Source: Candidatus Nitrospira kreftii
GTDB lineage: Bacteria > Nitrospirota > Nitrospiria > Nitrospirales > Nitrospiraceae
NCBI GenBank assembly: GCA_014058405.1
Contig: CP047423.1
Location: forward strand, 2,356,001-2,420,000
Direction: 5' to 3'
Length of the DNA: 64,000 nucleotides
Positions within the stretch are counted from its first letter, which is position 1, and every line of letters begins with the position of its first letter. A program made the position numbers and the translations under genes. Positions 8,590 through 17,198 of this stretch are shown here, one piece after another. Under the pieces are notes generated by a model. The model was given only the letters and a program-made list of their open reading frames with translations, did no database searches and was not told the DNA's origin.

Positions 8590-11500
8590 CTATTTCATGG
8601 CCGTCGGCATAGCCTGAGGCTGCGGGGTCTCATCCGCCCGCTTAGCTCCCACACCGCCCGCACCGAGCGGTTGGATCCGCGTATCACCGACAGGTAACAC
8701 ACGGAGGTACCCCCACTGTCCTGATTGCGTGTAGGGCAGTCGTTGATTCGACCAGACGAAGTCTCCGACCTGACGATACGGGCCGCCCGCACCGCCGCGT
8801 AGGAACACATCCAGAATTTCAGAGCCGGCATACTCGACCACGCTGATCATGTCGGCCCCCGGCATATAAGGTTCGATCGGCCACTCGTGGCCTTCGATCC
8901 CGAACATGCCGTTCTGCTCACTATTGGCGCCGATCAAGTGAATCCGAATCGGATCACCGGCATGGGCCTCGATCAACGGCGTCACCGGATCTTCGGGCTT
9001 CTCCACGACGCAGGGTTGGAAGATCTTGCTCAAAGAGCAACCTTGATCCTCGCGGAACAGATACGGCTCGGCCCGATAATTGACCGAGGTCAGGCCCGCG
9101 ACATTTTGCACGTACGGCATGAATGAGGTCCCAATGATGTTGTCCTCATCCTGGAAGAAGAGGGCCACATCACGGTAGTTCCGCTTTCCCACGTTCTCAG
9201 GCAGGCTGGCATCAACGATCACGTCAGCCCTCCAGGCGTTCTTCTGAGAAATATCGGCTCCGCTCACAGGATCCCGGTACTGAGACCCTCGTGGACCGAC
9301 GATGACCGCGCCGTACAAGCCATTGCGTGGATTGACGACGATGTTCCCTCCATCCCACACCAGTGATGTCGTCTCCTTATTGGCCGGATGCGCGTAATAG
9401 GTGTAGGCGCGCGCTTCGCCTGGGGCCACGGTCTGATCTCCACCGTTGTTGCCCACATTGAGCCCCTGGCTATCCTTCGGATCGAAGGCCAAGCCTGGCG
9501 CAAAGAACGACGCTCGGCTCGCCTTCATTTTGTTCTTGAGATTGACCTTGATACAGTCCCCAAGGTTGACCCGCAACGTCAGTGGGTGCGGGGTCGTGCC
9601 GCTGGAAACCGTCATCGCCTCTTCCTCGAGCGCGAAGATCTTGCCCTCCGGCATGGTCATTTCGATCTTCCGCTCGAAATCCACCTCGATGACGTCCGGC
9701 GATTTCGGATTGAGCTTCATGGGCCGATCGACCGCCACGACGTTAAAGCTCTTCACCGGTGCATCCGCCGGGCAGACGGAACCAGGAGCGGCCGGAATCC
9801 TGAGGGGATTTGTGCCTTTCGGTAACGGCTTCAGGTCGGGCACTTCCTTATCGAGCACCCGCACGATCCCCCAGCCACCTTCGGCAAAATGCGAGGTACG
9901 CCCGTTGAAGTGGATATAGTCGCCCGGCATTCCCTGAAATCCGCCGGCCTTGGTCACAAGATCGTATCGTTCAGCAATCCCGACGTGAATCGAGTTCTTC
10001 CGGTTGGCATCGGCCGCATACCGTTCGGTCAAGAACGTATGCCCGGAGATCGTCCAGACGTGGGATTCATTCATCAGCTGATGCAACAGGCGGAACACCA
10101 TCGTATCGCCTGTATAGGCCCTCAGCAGAGGGGTATCCGGATCCCCGTGAATCGCGCTGCTGAATAGCTTCGAGGTATCCGGATTATTCGCCAACCGTTG
10201 GGCAAACGGTTCCGCACGGAAATTGAACCCACTGCCGGTCGTATGTGTGCCCCCATTGAGATATTTGTTCGGGGCGTTCAGGATCTTTTCCGGCATCTGG
10301 AACGACACGGTTTTGCCTGCTTCCAGCGCAACTTCTACCGGTTGTCCAGGTGGATTTCCCGCCTCGATCACGTTGACCGTGTGCGGCACCGTGTCGTGGA
10401 TCGAGACCATCAACTCGCGGAAGCTGCCGCTCACACCGGCTCCGATGGGTTCGCTGCTGTGAATGTCCGCGATCGGACCGCTGTAAACCAACTTGCCGTT
10501 CTTCGGATCGTGATAGGTCGACCCGTACGGTTCCACGATCGTGACACCGAATCCTCCGTGTGGCCAGGTAGTAGCGCCGAATGCATGGTCATGCCAGAAC
10601 ACAGTCCCCATATCGACATCGACCCACCACCGATACCGGACGAACTCCGGCGAGACCAAGTCATTGGCCGGATGATGGTACTTGAGTGGTGTGAAGAATG
10701 TAATCTGATCGCCCTTGATCTCTTTAATGCGGGCGACTTCCTGACAGCTCTTGTCTCGTGGGAGAGAGGCCGTCGGATCGTTGCCTTTCTCCAAACAATC
10801 CATACCCACCATGACCTCAGTGTTCACATGAAACTTGGTGGCACCGGGAGCCATCTGGATTTTGACCGAAGCGGCACCGGCCTTTACGGGGCTCGCTAAC
10901 TTTCCCACCATCGGCGCAGGCAAGCCATGCTTGGTCTTCTTGCCCCACATGGTGAAGGGTCGAACAGACATTTCGTATTCGAACCCGGAGATCACACCAT
11001 CCGAGTTTCCGGTATCGAACTGGAAAAAATGAGGATGGATGTTGATCTTCGACGACTGGAAATTGGTGTAATCGTCGTCATCCCACTCGCTCGTCAGAAT
11101 AACATCGACACAGTCATACACGTTGGCACGAATAACCGCCGGCACTTTGAGATCATCATTCCCTCTCGTCAACCGTTCTTCCTCGTGCAACACATAGATC
11201 AACCCGTCCTTGTCGACGATAGGCGGTTCATTGCCTTGCTTCTTCGCCAGCGTAATCGGCAAGCGAATGAAGTGAATGTTGTAATGCTTGCGGTTCGCAT
11301 TCTCCGGGCAGAGACTCCACCGGCCCTGCTCGCCGGGCATGGCCGGCTCCGAGGTTCTCTCACCCTTGGCGTCCTGGTGAATCGGCTCGAGCCACGGTGC
11401 GCCATTGTGATTGGCCGAGAACGGAACACGTTTTCCAAAATGCGGCTTGAACAGCGGCCATGCCATTTTCCCGGTCGTCGGGTCGAATAGAATCGCCGGT

Positions 11501-13518
11501 CTTGTGCTGTCGTCCCACTTCGCCGCCCACGCATATTTGGGGTTTTGGGCCGTACTTTCGCGTTCACCCCGCGCGATGTTGCCGTCCCACTTCCAATCCC
11601 ACACGGTCGCATCATACGCAAGGATTTGGCCCTTCTCGTCGTCCGTATGGCCGGGCATTCCCTGCGCAGGCACGAACATCTCGACCCAGTCCTTGATGTT
11701 CACAATCGCCGGATTCGCTTTCCAATTGGTCTTCTGACTCTTATCCACAATTTTGAATGTTTTGCCGAACCAATCAAGAGTCGTCCCGATCAGCTTGTCG
11801 GACGAAACACCCAACTTCATCCGGCCGGCGCGATCCGGCAGCTCCCGGAGATCCGGCATACTGTCCGTATGGGCCGCCCCGACTTGGAGCGTATTGTAAA
11901 ACCGGCCGTAGCCCCACATCCCTGCGACATAGTGGTGCGCGACATGGCAATGATAGAGAAATTCGCCGGCCAGATGCTGACAGCCACCACCGCCACATTC
12001 AGGTTCGAGGTCCAACGCTTCGGACGGACCGATGACTTCGACGTCCACACGGTCGGACTTCGTTCGGACGACCGGATATTTTACCGGACCATCCTGACCC
12101 ATCGCCCACATATTGTTTGGTTCCGTACCAGGACTGCGCTGCCAGCGAATCGATCCGCTATGCGGATGGTGAGAATGGAATACTTCCGACCCACCATGGA
12201 CGAGCCGCCACTTGACCGGATCACCCAGATAGCCGCGGGCAATCGTCGTCGGCGTATCACCGAATGTGTAGGAGCTATAGGCCAACGATTCGTCCTCGAA
12301 TCCGAAATACTCGTGCTGCAAATGCATCTGATCGATGCCGAACGGCTCACTGCGGTAATTGATCGCCCGCCCGCCGGGACGATAGGCATCTGTCAGCGGA
12401 TCGCGCTGAGGCAAGAAATCTCCCTTCTTATTCAGGGGACGAAAGGCTTCATCTCCGACTTCGTGGTAAAACAGCACGAACTCGCGAAAATCAGGGCCCG
12501 ACGCATTATCGATATTCACCTGCCAGCCGCTCCTGACCTCCGGAGCAGGCCCTCCGCTTCCGAGCGCATCGAGATACCTGGCACCTTGCGGCTCCACGAT
12601 AAAGGCCCCGAAGAGACCCAGGACCGTGAGTTCGCGATCGTGGCTATACGAGTGGAATTGCCGGACGCCCTCCTGCATCTTCGGATGGATGTACCATTCG
12701 AATTCTTGAGCCTTACCGGGCGCCACAATGGAATCGGGATTGGTCGTCGTGGCTGGTTTACCGGTCGCACTCACAACCATGCTCGATGCTTGGATGAAGA
12801 GGCTGCCATCTTCCCCTTCCATTTGATTGCGCAGGGTCATCTTGACACATTCGCCCTGATTCGCCCTGAGGACTAAGGGTTGAATCACGTCGCCCTGTAG
12901 GCCGGTGCTGACGGCCCCCGGTTCAAAGCCGTCCTTTTCACGAGCTTCCCTGTTCTTGGCCTCTTCGGCTCGCGCTTTCTCCAGATCCTCAGTCAACACG
13001 TACATATAGCCCGGATAGAAATCGAGCCAGCGGTTCAATGTGATTTCGATGTTGATCATCGACACATCAAACTGTTTGCTCGGCACTCCCGCAGGACATT
13101 TCCCTCCCGAGGTCAAGACCGGCTCACCTTTGTTCGAATCCGTCATCAGAAGGAAACTACTGCCGTCCTGCCCCATGTACTGGTGCATCATCGACATATT
13201 ATTGAAGGCACCCGACGTCTGCTGAGCCTTGGCGTCTTTTTGGGCCTGTTGTTCCAACTTTTCCATCAGCCGATGGTGCTGCATCTCCATCTTTTGCGCG
13301 TTGTCGGCGCGGCCCTCGATGGCGTTCTCCAGCACGGTCTGACCCTTGAGCTGTTGGGTCCAGCCCGGCATCGCCACCGGTGTGGCGTGACCTCCCTGGG
13401 ACGAATGATTGGGTTCTGCAGCAAACACCGGTGCTGCCACAACACTTCCTGCGATCAGGACAGCGGGCAACATCAGCAACCGTCGCTGCCAACGCTGTAG
13501 TTGAAAGAGCGATCTCAT
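8590..13518 (-). CDS. Six-domain multicopper oxidase (MnxG/MofA-like), exported, copy B
   Basis: This 1642-aa protein aligns along its whole length with the 1610-aa copy A. It has a signal peptide ending near VFA, a coiled, Met-rich N-terminal region (SMMHQYMG) and six cupredoxin domains. The catalytic motifs are HSHHPHS near residue 449, HCHVAHHYVAGM near 526, HPHF near 829 and WHDHAFG near 976, so the trinuclear and type 1 sites should be intact. The extra domain-1 His motif of copy A is replaced by LFIQASS near 243. A small insertion with two Cys (DCLEKGND, SCQEVAR) lies in domain 3. It has its own terminator and a long structured leader. The two copies probably arose by duplication and may differ in copper content or substrate. 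Mn(II) oxidation is a hypothesis. Confidence 0.88.
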   Translation of the reverse strand: MRSLFQLQRWQRRLLMLPAVLIAGSVVAAPVFAAEPNHSSQGGHATPVAMPGWTQQLKGQTVLENAIEGRADNAQKMEMQHHRLMEKLEQQAQKDAKAQQTSGAFNNMSMMHQYMGQDGSSFLLMTDSNKGEPVLTSGGKCPAGVPSKQFDVSMINIEITLNRWLDFYPGYMYVLTEDLEKARAEEAKNREAREKDGFEPGAVSTGLQGDVIQPLVLRANQGECVKMTLRNQMEGEDGSLFIQASSMVVSATGKPATTTNPDSIVAPGKAQEFEWYIHPKMQEGVRQFHSYSHDRELTVLGLFGAFIVEPQGARYLDALGSGGPAPEVRSGWQVNIDNASGPDFREFVLFYHEVGDEAFRPLNKKGDFLPQRDPLTDAYRPGGRAINYRSEPFGIDQMHLQHEYFGFEDESLAYSSYTFGDTPTTIARGYLGDPVKWRLVHGGSEVFHSHHPHSGSIRWQRSPGTEPNNMWAMGQDGPVKYPVVRTKSDRVDVEVIGPSEALDLEPECGGGGCQHLAGEFLYHCHVAHHYVAGMWGYGRFYNTLQVGAAHTDSMPDLRELPDRAGRMKLGVSSDKLIGTTLDWFGKTFKIVDKSQKTNWKANPAIVNIKDWVEMFVPAQGMPGHTDDEKGQILAYDATVWDWKWDGNIARGERESTAQNPKYAWAAKWDDSTRPAILFDPTTGKMAWPLFKPHFGKRVPFSANHNGAPWLEPIHQDAKGERTSEPAMPGEQGRWSLCPENANRKHYNIHFIRLPITLAKKQGNEPPIVDKDGLIYVLHEEERLTRGNDDLKVPAVIRANVYDCVDVILTSEWDDDDYTNFQSSKINIHPHFFQFDTGNSDGVISGFEYEMSVRPFTMWGKKTKHGLPAPMVGKLASPVKAGAASVKIQMAPGATKFHVNTEVMVGMDCLEKGNDPTASLPRDKSCQEVARIKEIKGDQITFFTPLKYHHPANDLVSPEFVRYRWWVDVDMGTVFWHDHAFGATTWPHGGFGVTIVEPYGSTYHDPKNGKLVYSGPIADIHSSEPIGAGVSGSFRELMVSIHDTVPHTVNVIEAGNPPGQPVEVALEAGKTVSFQMPEKILNAPNKYLNGGTHTTGSGFNFRAEPFAQRLANNPDTSKLFSSAIHGDPDTPLLRAYTGDTMVFRLLHQLMNESHVWTISGHTFLTERYAADANRKNSIHVGIAERYDLVTKAGGFQGMPGDYIHFNGRTSHFAEGGWGIVRVLDKEVPDLKPLPKGTNPLRIPAAPGSVCPADAPVKSFNVVAVDRPMKLNPKSPDVIEVDFERKIEMTMPEGKIFALEEEAMTVSSGTTPHPLTLRVNLGDCIKVNLKNKMKASRASFFAPGLAFDPKDSQGLNVGNNGGDQTVAPGEARAYTYYAHPANKETTSLVWDGGNIVVNPRNGLYGAVIVGPRGSQYRDPVSGADISQKNAWRADVIVDASLPENVGKRNYRDVALFFQDEDNIIGTSFMPYVQNVAGLTSVNYRAEPYLFREDQGCSLSKIFQPCVVEKPEDPVTPLIEAHAGDPIRIHLIGANSEQNGMFGIEGHEWPIEPYMPGADMISVVEYAGSEILDVFLRGGAGGPYRQVGDFVWSNQRLPYTQSGQWGYLRVLPVGDTRIQPLGAGGVGAKRADETPQPQAMPTAMK

Positions 13519-13577
13519 ATCTCGGCCTCCTCTCCTTGGATATGGCTATGGCTTCAGACCGTGAGTTGATTGCTATC

Positions 13578-13596
13578 GGTCGATCATCAATCGACC
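13578..13596 (-). other. Small hairpin in the leader of the 1642-aa oxidase mRNA
   Basis: GGTCGAT and ATCGACC form a perfect 7-bp stem with a 5-nt loop, 60 bp before the oxidase ATG and 30 bp after the larger structured element. There is no T run, so it is not a plain terminator. Confidence 0.5.
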
Positions 13597-13625
13597 ATCC
13601 CCTATGCACCTATTCGGTAGTGAGC

Positions 13626-13723
13626 ACCGGCCTCCGACCTCGCATCCGGCCCCCTCGCTTTGGAGGGTAAAGAGCTGGTGAAGGGTTCCTTCTTGCGAAG
13701 GAATGGGTCATTCGGAGGCCGGT
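13626..13723 (-). ncRNA. Candidate structured leader element (three-way-junction-like RNA) upstream of oxidase copy B
   Basis: A perfect 12-bp closing stem (ACCGGCCTCCGA with TCGGAGGCCGGT) encloses two further hairpins: a perfect 7-bp TTCCTTC/GAAGGAA stem with a 4-nt loop (13686-13703) and a 5-bp CCCTC/GAGGG stem (13652-13667). The layout, a long closing helix with two arms about 100 nt before the ATG, is what a riboswitch or cis-regulatory leader looks like. It matches no consensus I know (TPP, cobalamin, SAM, Mn yybP-ykoY, Moco). It could also be a repeat-derived hairpin. The strand is assigned from the downstream gene. Confidence 0.5.
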
Positions 13724-13940
13724 CCAAAATTACCCAGACCTTCACCAGCAACAATTCTTGTCAGCAATCACCATGCCGAGAGAAACACGCACGCCGATAA
13801 TCGAAACTTCGTAAGGTGTGACAATGTGTTAGGTGAATGGTGGTTGTGTGCCACCGATTGAAAGGCTCAGAGGAATTATTCCGCTGATACAGTCACTCTC
13901 AAGAGGCTATTCATGAAAATACTGCAAAATCATACCGTTC

Positions 13941-13964
13941 CACTGTCTAACACGTTGGACAGTG
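13941..13964. promoter_or_regulatory. 24-bp near-perfect palindrome, candidate operator
   Basis: The half-sites CACTGTC and GACAGTG flank an AAC-AC-GTT core; only one symmetric base pair and the central two bases break the symmetry. It lies about 420 bp upstream of the 1642-aa oxidase start. A dimeric regulator site is the simplest reading. No regulator gene is adjacent. Confidence 0.45.
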
Positions 13965-14079
13965 CTCATCGAAGAAATGGGGCGTAACGGGGCAACCGTG
14001 GCGCTCTCGGTTTGGAGAGACTGATGAACGAATCGCCCTCGTACGTTGGAGTTCTCTGACCAAGCAAGGAAGGAACACG

Positions 14080-14120
14080 ACGGTAGAGTTTGCGGAGTGA
14101 GAATTCACTCACTCTGCCGT
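14080..14120. other. Hairpin downstream of the MEMO-family gene
   Basis: GAGTGAG and CTCACTC form a perfect inner stem with a 6-nt loop; an outer ACGG-AGAG/CTCT-CCGT helix extends it. It lies 34 bp past the stop of the gene at 14154. There is no T tract on the minus strand, so it may be a processing or transcript-end structure only. Confidence 0.4.
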
Positions 14121-14153
14121 CAGGAATCTTGTCGGATGCAGCGGAGCTACGTG

Positions 14154-15401
14154 CTAGAAGAACGCCATGCTGGCGTACGTGACGGTCGAGTTGTATTGAT
14201 CGGTAATCCCGCGATCGTAGCGGAGCACCTGCCCTTTTTCAGCTTGGATCAATCGCAGCAGGCTATAGATGGGCGAGAAGCCGGAAATGCGCCGTTGATC
14301 GTTTTCTTTTTGAATATAGGCAGCGAAGCCGTCCGGTTTGATCTCTTCGACCTGTTTCAACATTTCCAGATCTCGCTGCATGGCGCGATGAAACGAAAAA
14401 TCGGTCGGTGGTGCGCTATCGCCGTACCGAAGGCCGAGATGAGCTAACTCCCCTGCCGCAATCATGCAGACGACCTTTCCAGAAGCGACGACTGTCTCCC
14501 GTAGGGTGGTAAGGAATTGTTCGACGGAGGCTCGAACGGCTGCATCGTTCAGGCTCATGGCAGAGAAGGACGACAGCACCGGGACAATCGTGAAGGGCTT
14601 GCCGACGATGGTCTGAAGGAACGGCAACTGGAACTCAATCGCATGCTCCGATTGATGAGCCATGTCCTCTTTGAAGTACTGCGGCACCAGTTCTTGTAAC
14701 CGCTCCACTATCATTCGATCGGTTTGCACGACTCCCAAGGGCGTCTCGAAATCCTTGTCGGTGACGGCGAAGAGATGCTCCAGCCCTGCATGGGCCGTCC
14801 CGATGACCACATAGATATCAGGCTGCTGACACTCTTGGAGTTCTTTGTAGCCCCACGCGTATACGGATCCGGCTTGTTTGAGTTCATAGGTCGGTGCAAC
14901 GAGTCCCTTGATCAACTTGCCCCGATGCTCAGACGGCTTGAAATCCGGCCCCTCGCCCGAGGTAAAGAATCCATCAAGCTGTTTCTTCAACTTCACGCCG
15001 TCAGCTTCGTAGCTTCGCCCAGCAAAAGCAGCCGGTCGCGTCGACTGCTGTCGATACTCCTGCCGAGCCTGTTGCTGCGCCGTCTCGGTTTTCAGGCCTT
15101 CCAAGAACAGTTTTTGTTCAAGATCTACCACCAGCTGATCCACTTTGTTCGGCAACAGAAACTCGCCGAACCGTTTCAAGTACAACGCGCCGATGTCCTG
15201 AATCGAGTGCTCTCCATCGAAATGTTGCACAATGAAGAAGAAATTGAGCGGAAGAACAAGCTTCTCTTTGCTCAAACCACTGGGATCCCAGAGCACGATC
15301 AACTGGTCTTCACCCTGCTGAATGGGTGAAAATTGCAGATTTCGCAGGACCGGATACTGCGTGGGATCCTTGGTGACACCAGACGTCATGGCGGAAGACA
15401 T
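14154..15401 (-). CDS. MEMO-family protein (AmmeMemoRadiSam system protein B-like)
   Basis: This 415-aa protein carries a MEMO domain from about residue 130 (FAGRSYEADGVKLKKQLD) to the end, with the signature HQSEHAIEFQLPFLQ and a VIGTAHAG motif where bacterial MEMO proteins have metal-binding His residues. About 125 residues precede it (VLRNLQFSPIQQGEDQLIVLWDP, FIVQHFDGEHSIQDIGALYLKRFG) and look like a PqqD-like helical domain. The family is often encoded with AMMECR1 and radical-SAM partners; neither is in the window. Human MEMO1 binds iron or copper, but the bacterial reaction is unknown. The gene is the last of a same-strand run that includes the ASKHA/membrane cluster, separated from it by 190 bp holding a repeat. 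Confidence 0.82.
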   Translation of the reverse strand: MSSAMTSGVTKDPTQYPVLRNLQFSPIQQGEDQLIVLWDPSGLSKEKLVLPLNFFFIVQHFDGEHSIQDIGALYLKRFGEFLLPNKVDQLVVDLEQKLFLEGLKTETAQQQARQEYRQQSTRPAAFAGRSYEADGVKLKKQLDGFFTSGEGPDFKPSEHRGKLIKGLVAPTYELKQAGSVYAWGYKELQECQQPDIYVVIGTAHAGLEHLFAVTDKDFETPLGVVQTDRMIVERLQELVPQYFKEDMAHQSEHAIEFQLPFLQTIVGKPFTIVPVLSSFSAMSLNDAAVRASVEQFLTTLRETVVASGKVVCMIAAGELAHLGLRYGDSAPPTDFSFHRAMQRDLEMLKQVEEIKPDGFAAYIQKENDQRRISGFSPIYSLLRLIQAEKGQVLRYDRGITDQYNSTVTYASMAFF

Positions 15402-15475
15402 TGTAGGGGATGGACTGGAGCGGCTGCAACCTGTATGCAGCCAAACCCCGCGGGCTTCGTCCTCGTATCGCGCAA

Positions 15476-15553
15476 GACCTCAACGTACCAACCCCGTACG
15501 CCTCAGCCTTTCGCTCGCTGCGGCCTCGCTGGACGAGCTTTTCCAGCATCCTC
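15476..15553. repeat. Intergenic palindromic repeat, copy 1
   Basis: This spacer shares blocks with 30936-31012 read in the opposite direction: CCTCAACGTACC, GTACGCCTC and a TTTCAGCATC-like end, with a GTAC-centred dyad between them. It lies between the MEMO gene and the membrane cluster. I associate this family with Nitrospira intergenic repeats from memory. Confidence 0.5.
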
Positions 15554-15591
15554 TGGGCTCTCAACAGCTCCAATATGGGCCATATTGCTCT

Positions 15592-16359
15592 CTAGCGAGT
15601 ATCCGGAGGGTACTCTTGGCCTCCTCGCCAAGCGAGCACGCACAGGGCTCCAACGACGACAACCACCAGCCAGATGGTCGGCCGGCCATACGAGGCATCA
15701 GAGAATTCGATCAAGTCCGTCAAGCGGCCGATCAACAAGGACATGCGGGCCATAACCGTATAGCCGAAGGCGGCGCCGAATGAAATCATGAGAAACAATA
15801 TGCCGGTGCGAGCGACAACCTTTCCTGCCCCACTATGTTCGATGGAGAAAAAGAAGTAAAAGAGGACCGACCCAACCCCCAGTAAAATGATGATCGCATT
15901 GAGATCGCTGGCTGGATTGAGCAGATTCATCGAAAAGGTGAGGCCATCCTGTCCTGCGAGCGACAAGAACGGTCGAACGGTGTCCTCGACTTGCTTGAGG
16001 ATGAAGGATGAAATTGTTCGCGGAATCGCTAACCCGGCCCCCATTCCGACAATGAAGGCGAAGGCATATCGAGACAACCAGGCTGCCTTCGGCACATACC
16101 GAGTCAGCATCAGCATTCCAATCGCGACGGGAATCAGCAGGGCGATCTCACCGTTCTCCACGATCGGTTTGACGACCAAGTGGACGATGACCGTATCGTA
16201 GGTCTTCACGATCACGTAGCCGACCGAGACACCCACATAGAGATGTTCCGCGAGCTTGAAGAGCGGGTTATCTTTATAGAGAAAGGAAAAGATGAGTAGC
16301 GTTAACCCGGTCGCGACCCAAGCCCCTACGATCAACTCGAACGGCATGGCATTCACCAC
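15592..16359 (-). CDS. Polytopic membrane protein of the GlmL-type cluster
   Basis: This 255-aa protein has about six to seven predicted membrane segments (for example LIVGAWVATGLTLLIFSFLY, IALLIPVAIGMLMLT, AIIILLGVGSVLFYFFF, TIWLVVVVVGALCVLAW). The GTG start follows the upstream stop by only 4 nt and has a GAGAGG site, so translation is probably coupled. I do not recognise a family; the loops carry no obvious catalytic motif. It is the most distal of the membrane subunits in the cluster headed by the gene at 22714 and probably forms part of a membrane complex with the next three genes. Confidence 0.75.
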   Translation of the reverse strand: MVNAMPFELIVGAWVATGLTLLIFSFLYKDNPLFKLAEHLYVGVSVGYVIVKTYDTVIVHLVVKPIVENGEIALLIPVAIGMLMLTRYVPKAAWLSRYAFAFIVGMGAGLAIPRTISSFILKQVEDTVRPFLSLAGQDGLTFSMNLLNPASDLNAIIILLGVGSVLFYFFFSIEHSGAGKVVARTGILFLMISFGAAFGYTVMARMSLLIGRLTDLIEFSDASYGRPTIWLVVVVVGALCVLAWRGGQEYPPDTR

Positions 16360-16363
16360 TACG

Positions 16364-17188
16364 TTACCCTCTCTGCTGTCGAAGCGAAAAATAGAACAAG
16401 TTGCACATGATCACCAACACAATGATGGCGAGATGCGTAGCCGATTGGGCATCCATTCCCGCCACGGCCTTGCCCTTTTGGCCGATGAGGCTTTCATACT
16501 CCGCTGCGCCACGAAGCCCACCGATGAGCCCGTTAATCTGCCCACTTCGGAGCAACGGATATAATCCCGGGGCCATCACTCCTGTGCAACCGCCGCCAAG
16601 CTCGAACTTGTATTTGTCCTTCCCAAAGACATACCACTCTTCCACTCCCGGTCGTCCGGCGCCCAAGCTGACCATGTAGCCGACATCTTTCAGGTTGCGG
16701 ACTCCGTCCAAGATCGGCAACTCCTTGGTGGGTCTTCCACCATAGTCGCTTGGAAAGGCTGAATACAGATTCTGTCCCATGTTAATGATCACGGCCTGCC
16801 CGCCGGGACTCCATCCGAGAAAGGCATAATCTTTCCCGTATTCCTTCCCCATCTCTTCGGCTACCTGCGTCACGAGCTGGTCCGCCATACCAGTCCCAGA
16901 CACCCACAGCGTCATGGTGATCACGCGAAGATTTTTCTTAAACGCATGGCGCAAGAGCGCAATGGCTTGCGGATAAAGTTCGGGTTTGGATGCCGGATCA
17001 AAATCAATCGACAAGAGAAACACCGACCGCTCCGGCAACGATTCGATGTGATCATAGACACCACGGACTTCCGTTGAAATCTTGATCGGCAAACCGACCG
17101 GATACAGCAACGGCAAAAGCGTGCAGAGACCGATCACCAGAAAGATAATCCGTCGGTCGATCTTGAGCATGCGCTCCGAGACACTCAT
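16364..17188 (-). CDS. Membrane-anchored protein with large extracytoplasmic or cytoplasmic domain, GlmL-type cluster
   Basis: This 274-aa protein has one membrane segment at each end (residues about 13-32 and 250-268) around a soluble domain of about 210 residues. That domain has alternating beta-alpha character (SVFLLSIDFDPASKPELYPQ, NLRVITMTLWVSG, VIINMGQNLYSAFP) and ends in a conserved-looking GLIGGLRGAAEYESLIG. I do not recognise the family. The ATG has a GAGGGAG site 6 nt upstream. The next gene starts 4 nt after its stop. The soluble domain recalls the cytosolic part of the FnIII-containing neighbour at 17914 in its beta-alpha style, but I cannot show homology by eye. Confidence 0.75.
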   Translation of the reverse strand: MSVSERMLKIDRRIIFLVIGLCTLLPLLYPVGLPIKISTEVRGVYDHIESLPERSVFLLSIDFDPASKPELYPQAIALLRHAFKKNLRVITMTLWVSGTGMADQLVTQVAEEMGKEYGKDYAFLGWSPGGQAVIINMGQNLYSAFPSDYGGRPTKELPILDGVRNLKDVGYMVSLGAGRPGVEEWYVFGKDKYKFELGGGCTGVMAPGLYPLLRSGQINGLIGGLRGAAEYESLIGQKGKAVAGMDAQSATHLAIIVLVIMCNLFYFSLRQQRG

Positions 17189-17198
17189 GACCGCTCCC

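Larger units (their letters stand above)
13724..14153. other. Long intergenic region upstream of oxidase copy B
   Basis: About 430 bp hold no convincing gene. I see a 24-bp palindrome (13941-13964), a hairpin just beyond the MEMO gene (14080-14120) and a 24-codon frame with an AAGAGG site (13913-13987) that I do not call. On the minus strand TTGTTG-N16-TAATTT just before the structured element is a weak promoter candidate. The length suggests a regulated promoter for the oxidase. Confidence 0.5.

Noticed and set aside
11545..12876. 443-aa open frame on the plus strand inside oxidase copy B
   Set aside because: It lies antisense to a strongly supported coding region with catalytic motifs, and its sequence is low-complexity Arg/His-rich shadow coding with no domain.
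13626..13723. Known riboswitch, tRNA or 4.5S SRP RNA
   Set aside because: No cobalamin, TPP or SAM core, no tRNA arms and no SRP tip sequence are present.
13724..13900. Sigma-54 promoter (TGGCAC near the CGGTGGCACAC stretch)
   Set aside because: The matching -12 GC element is absent at the required spacing on either strand.
13913..13987. 24-codon ORF with AAGAGG upstream
   Set aside because: It overlaps a palindrome and has no homology or context to support translation; short frames with a partial ribosome site are common by chance.
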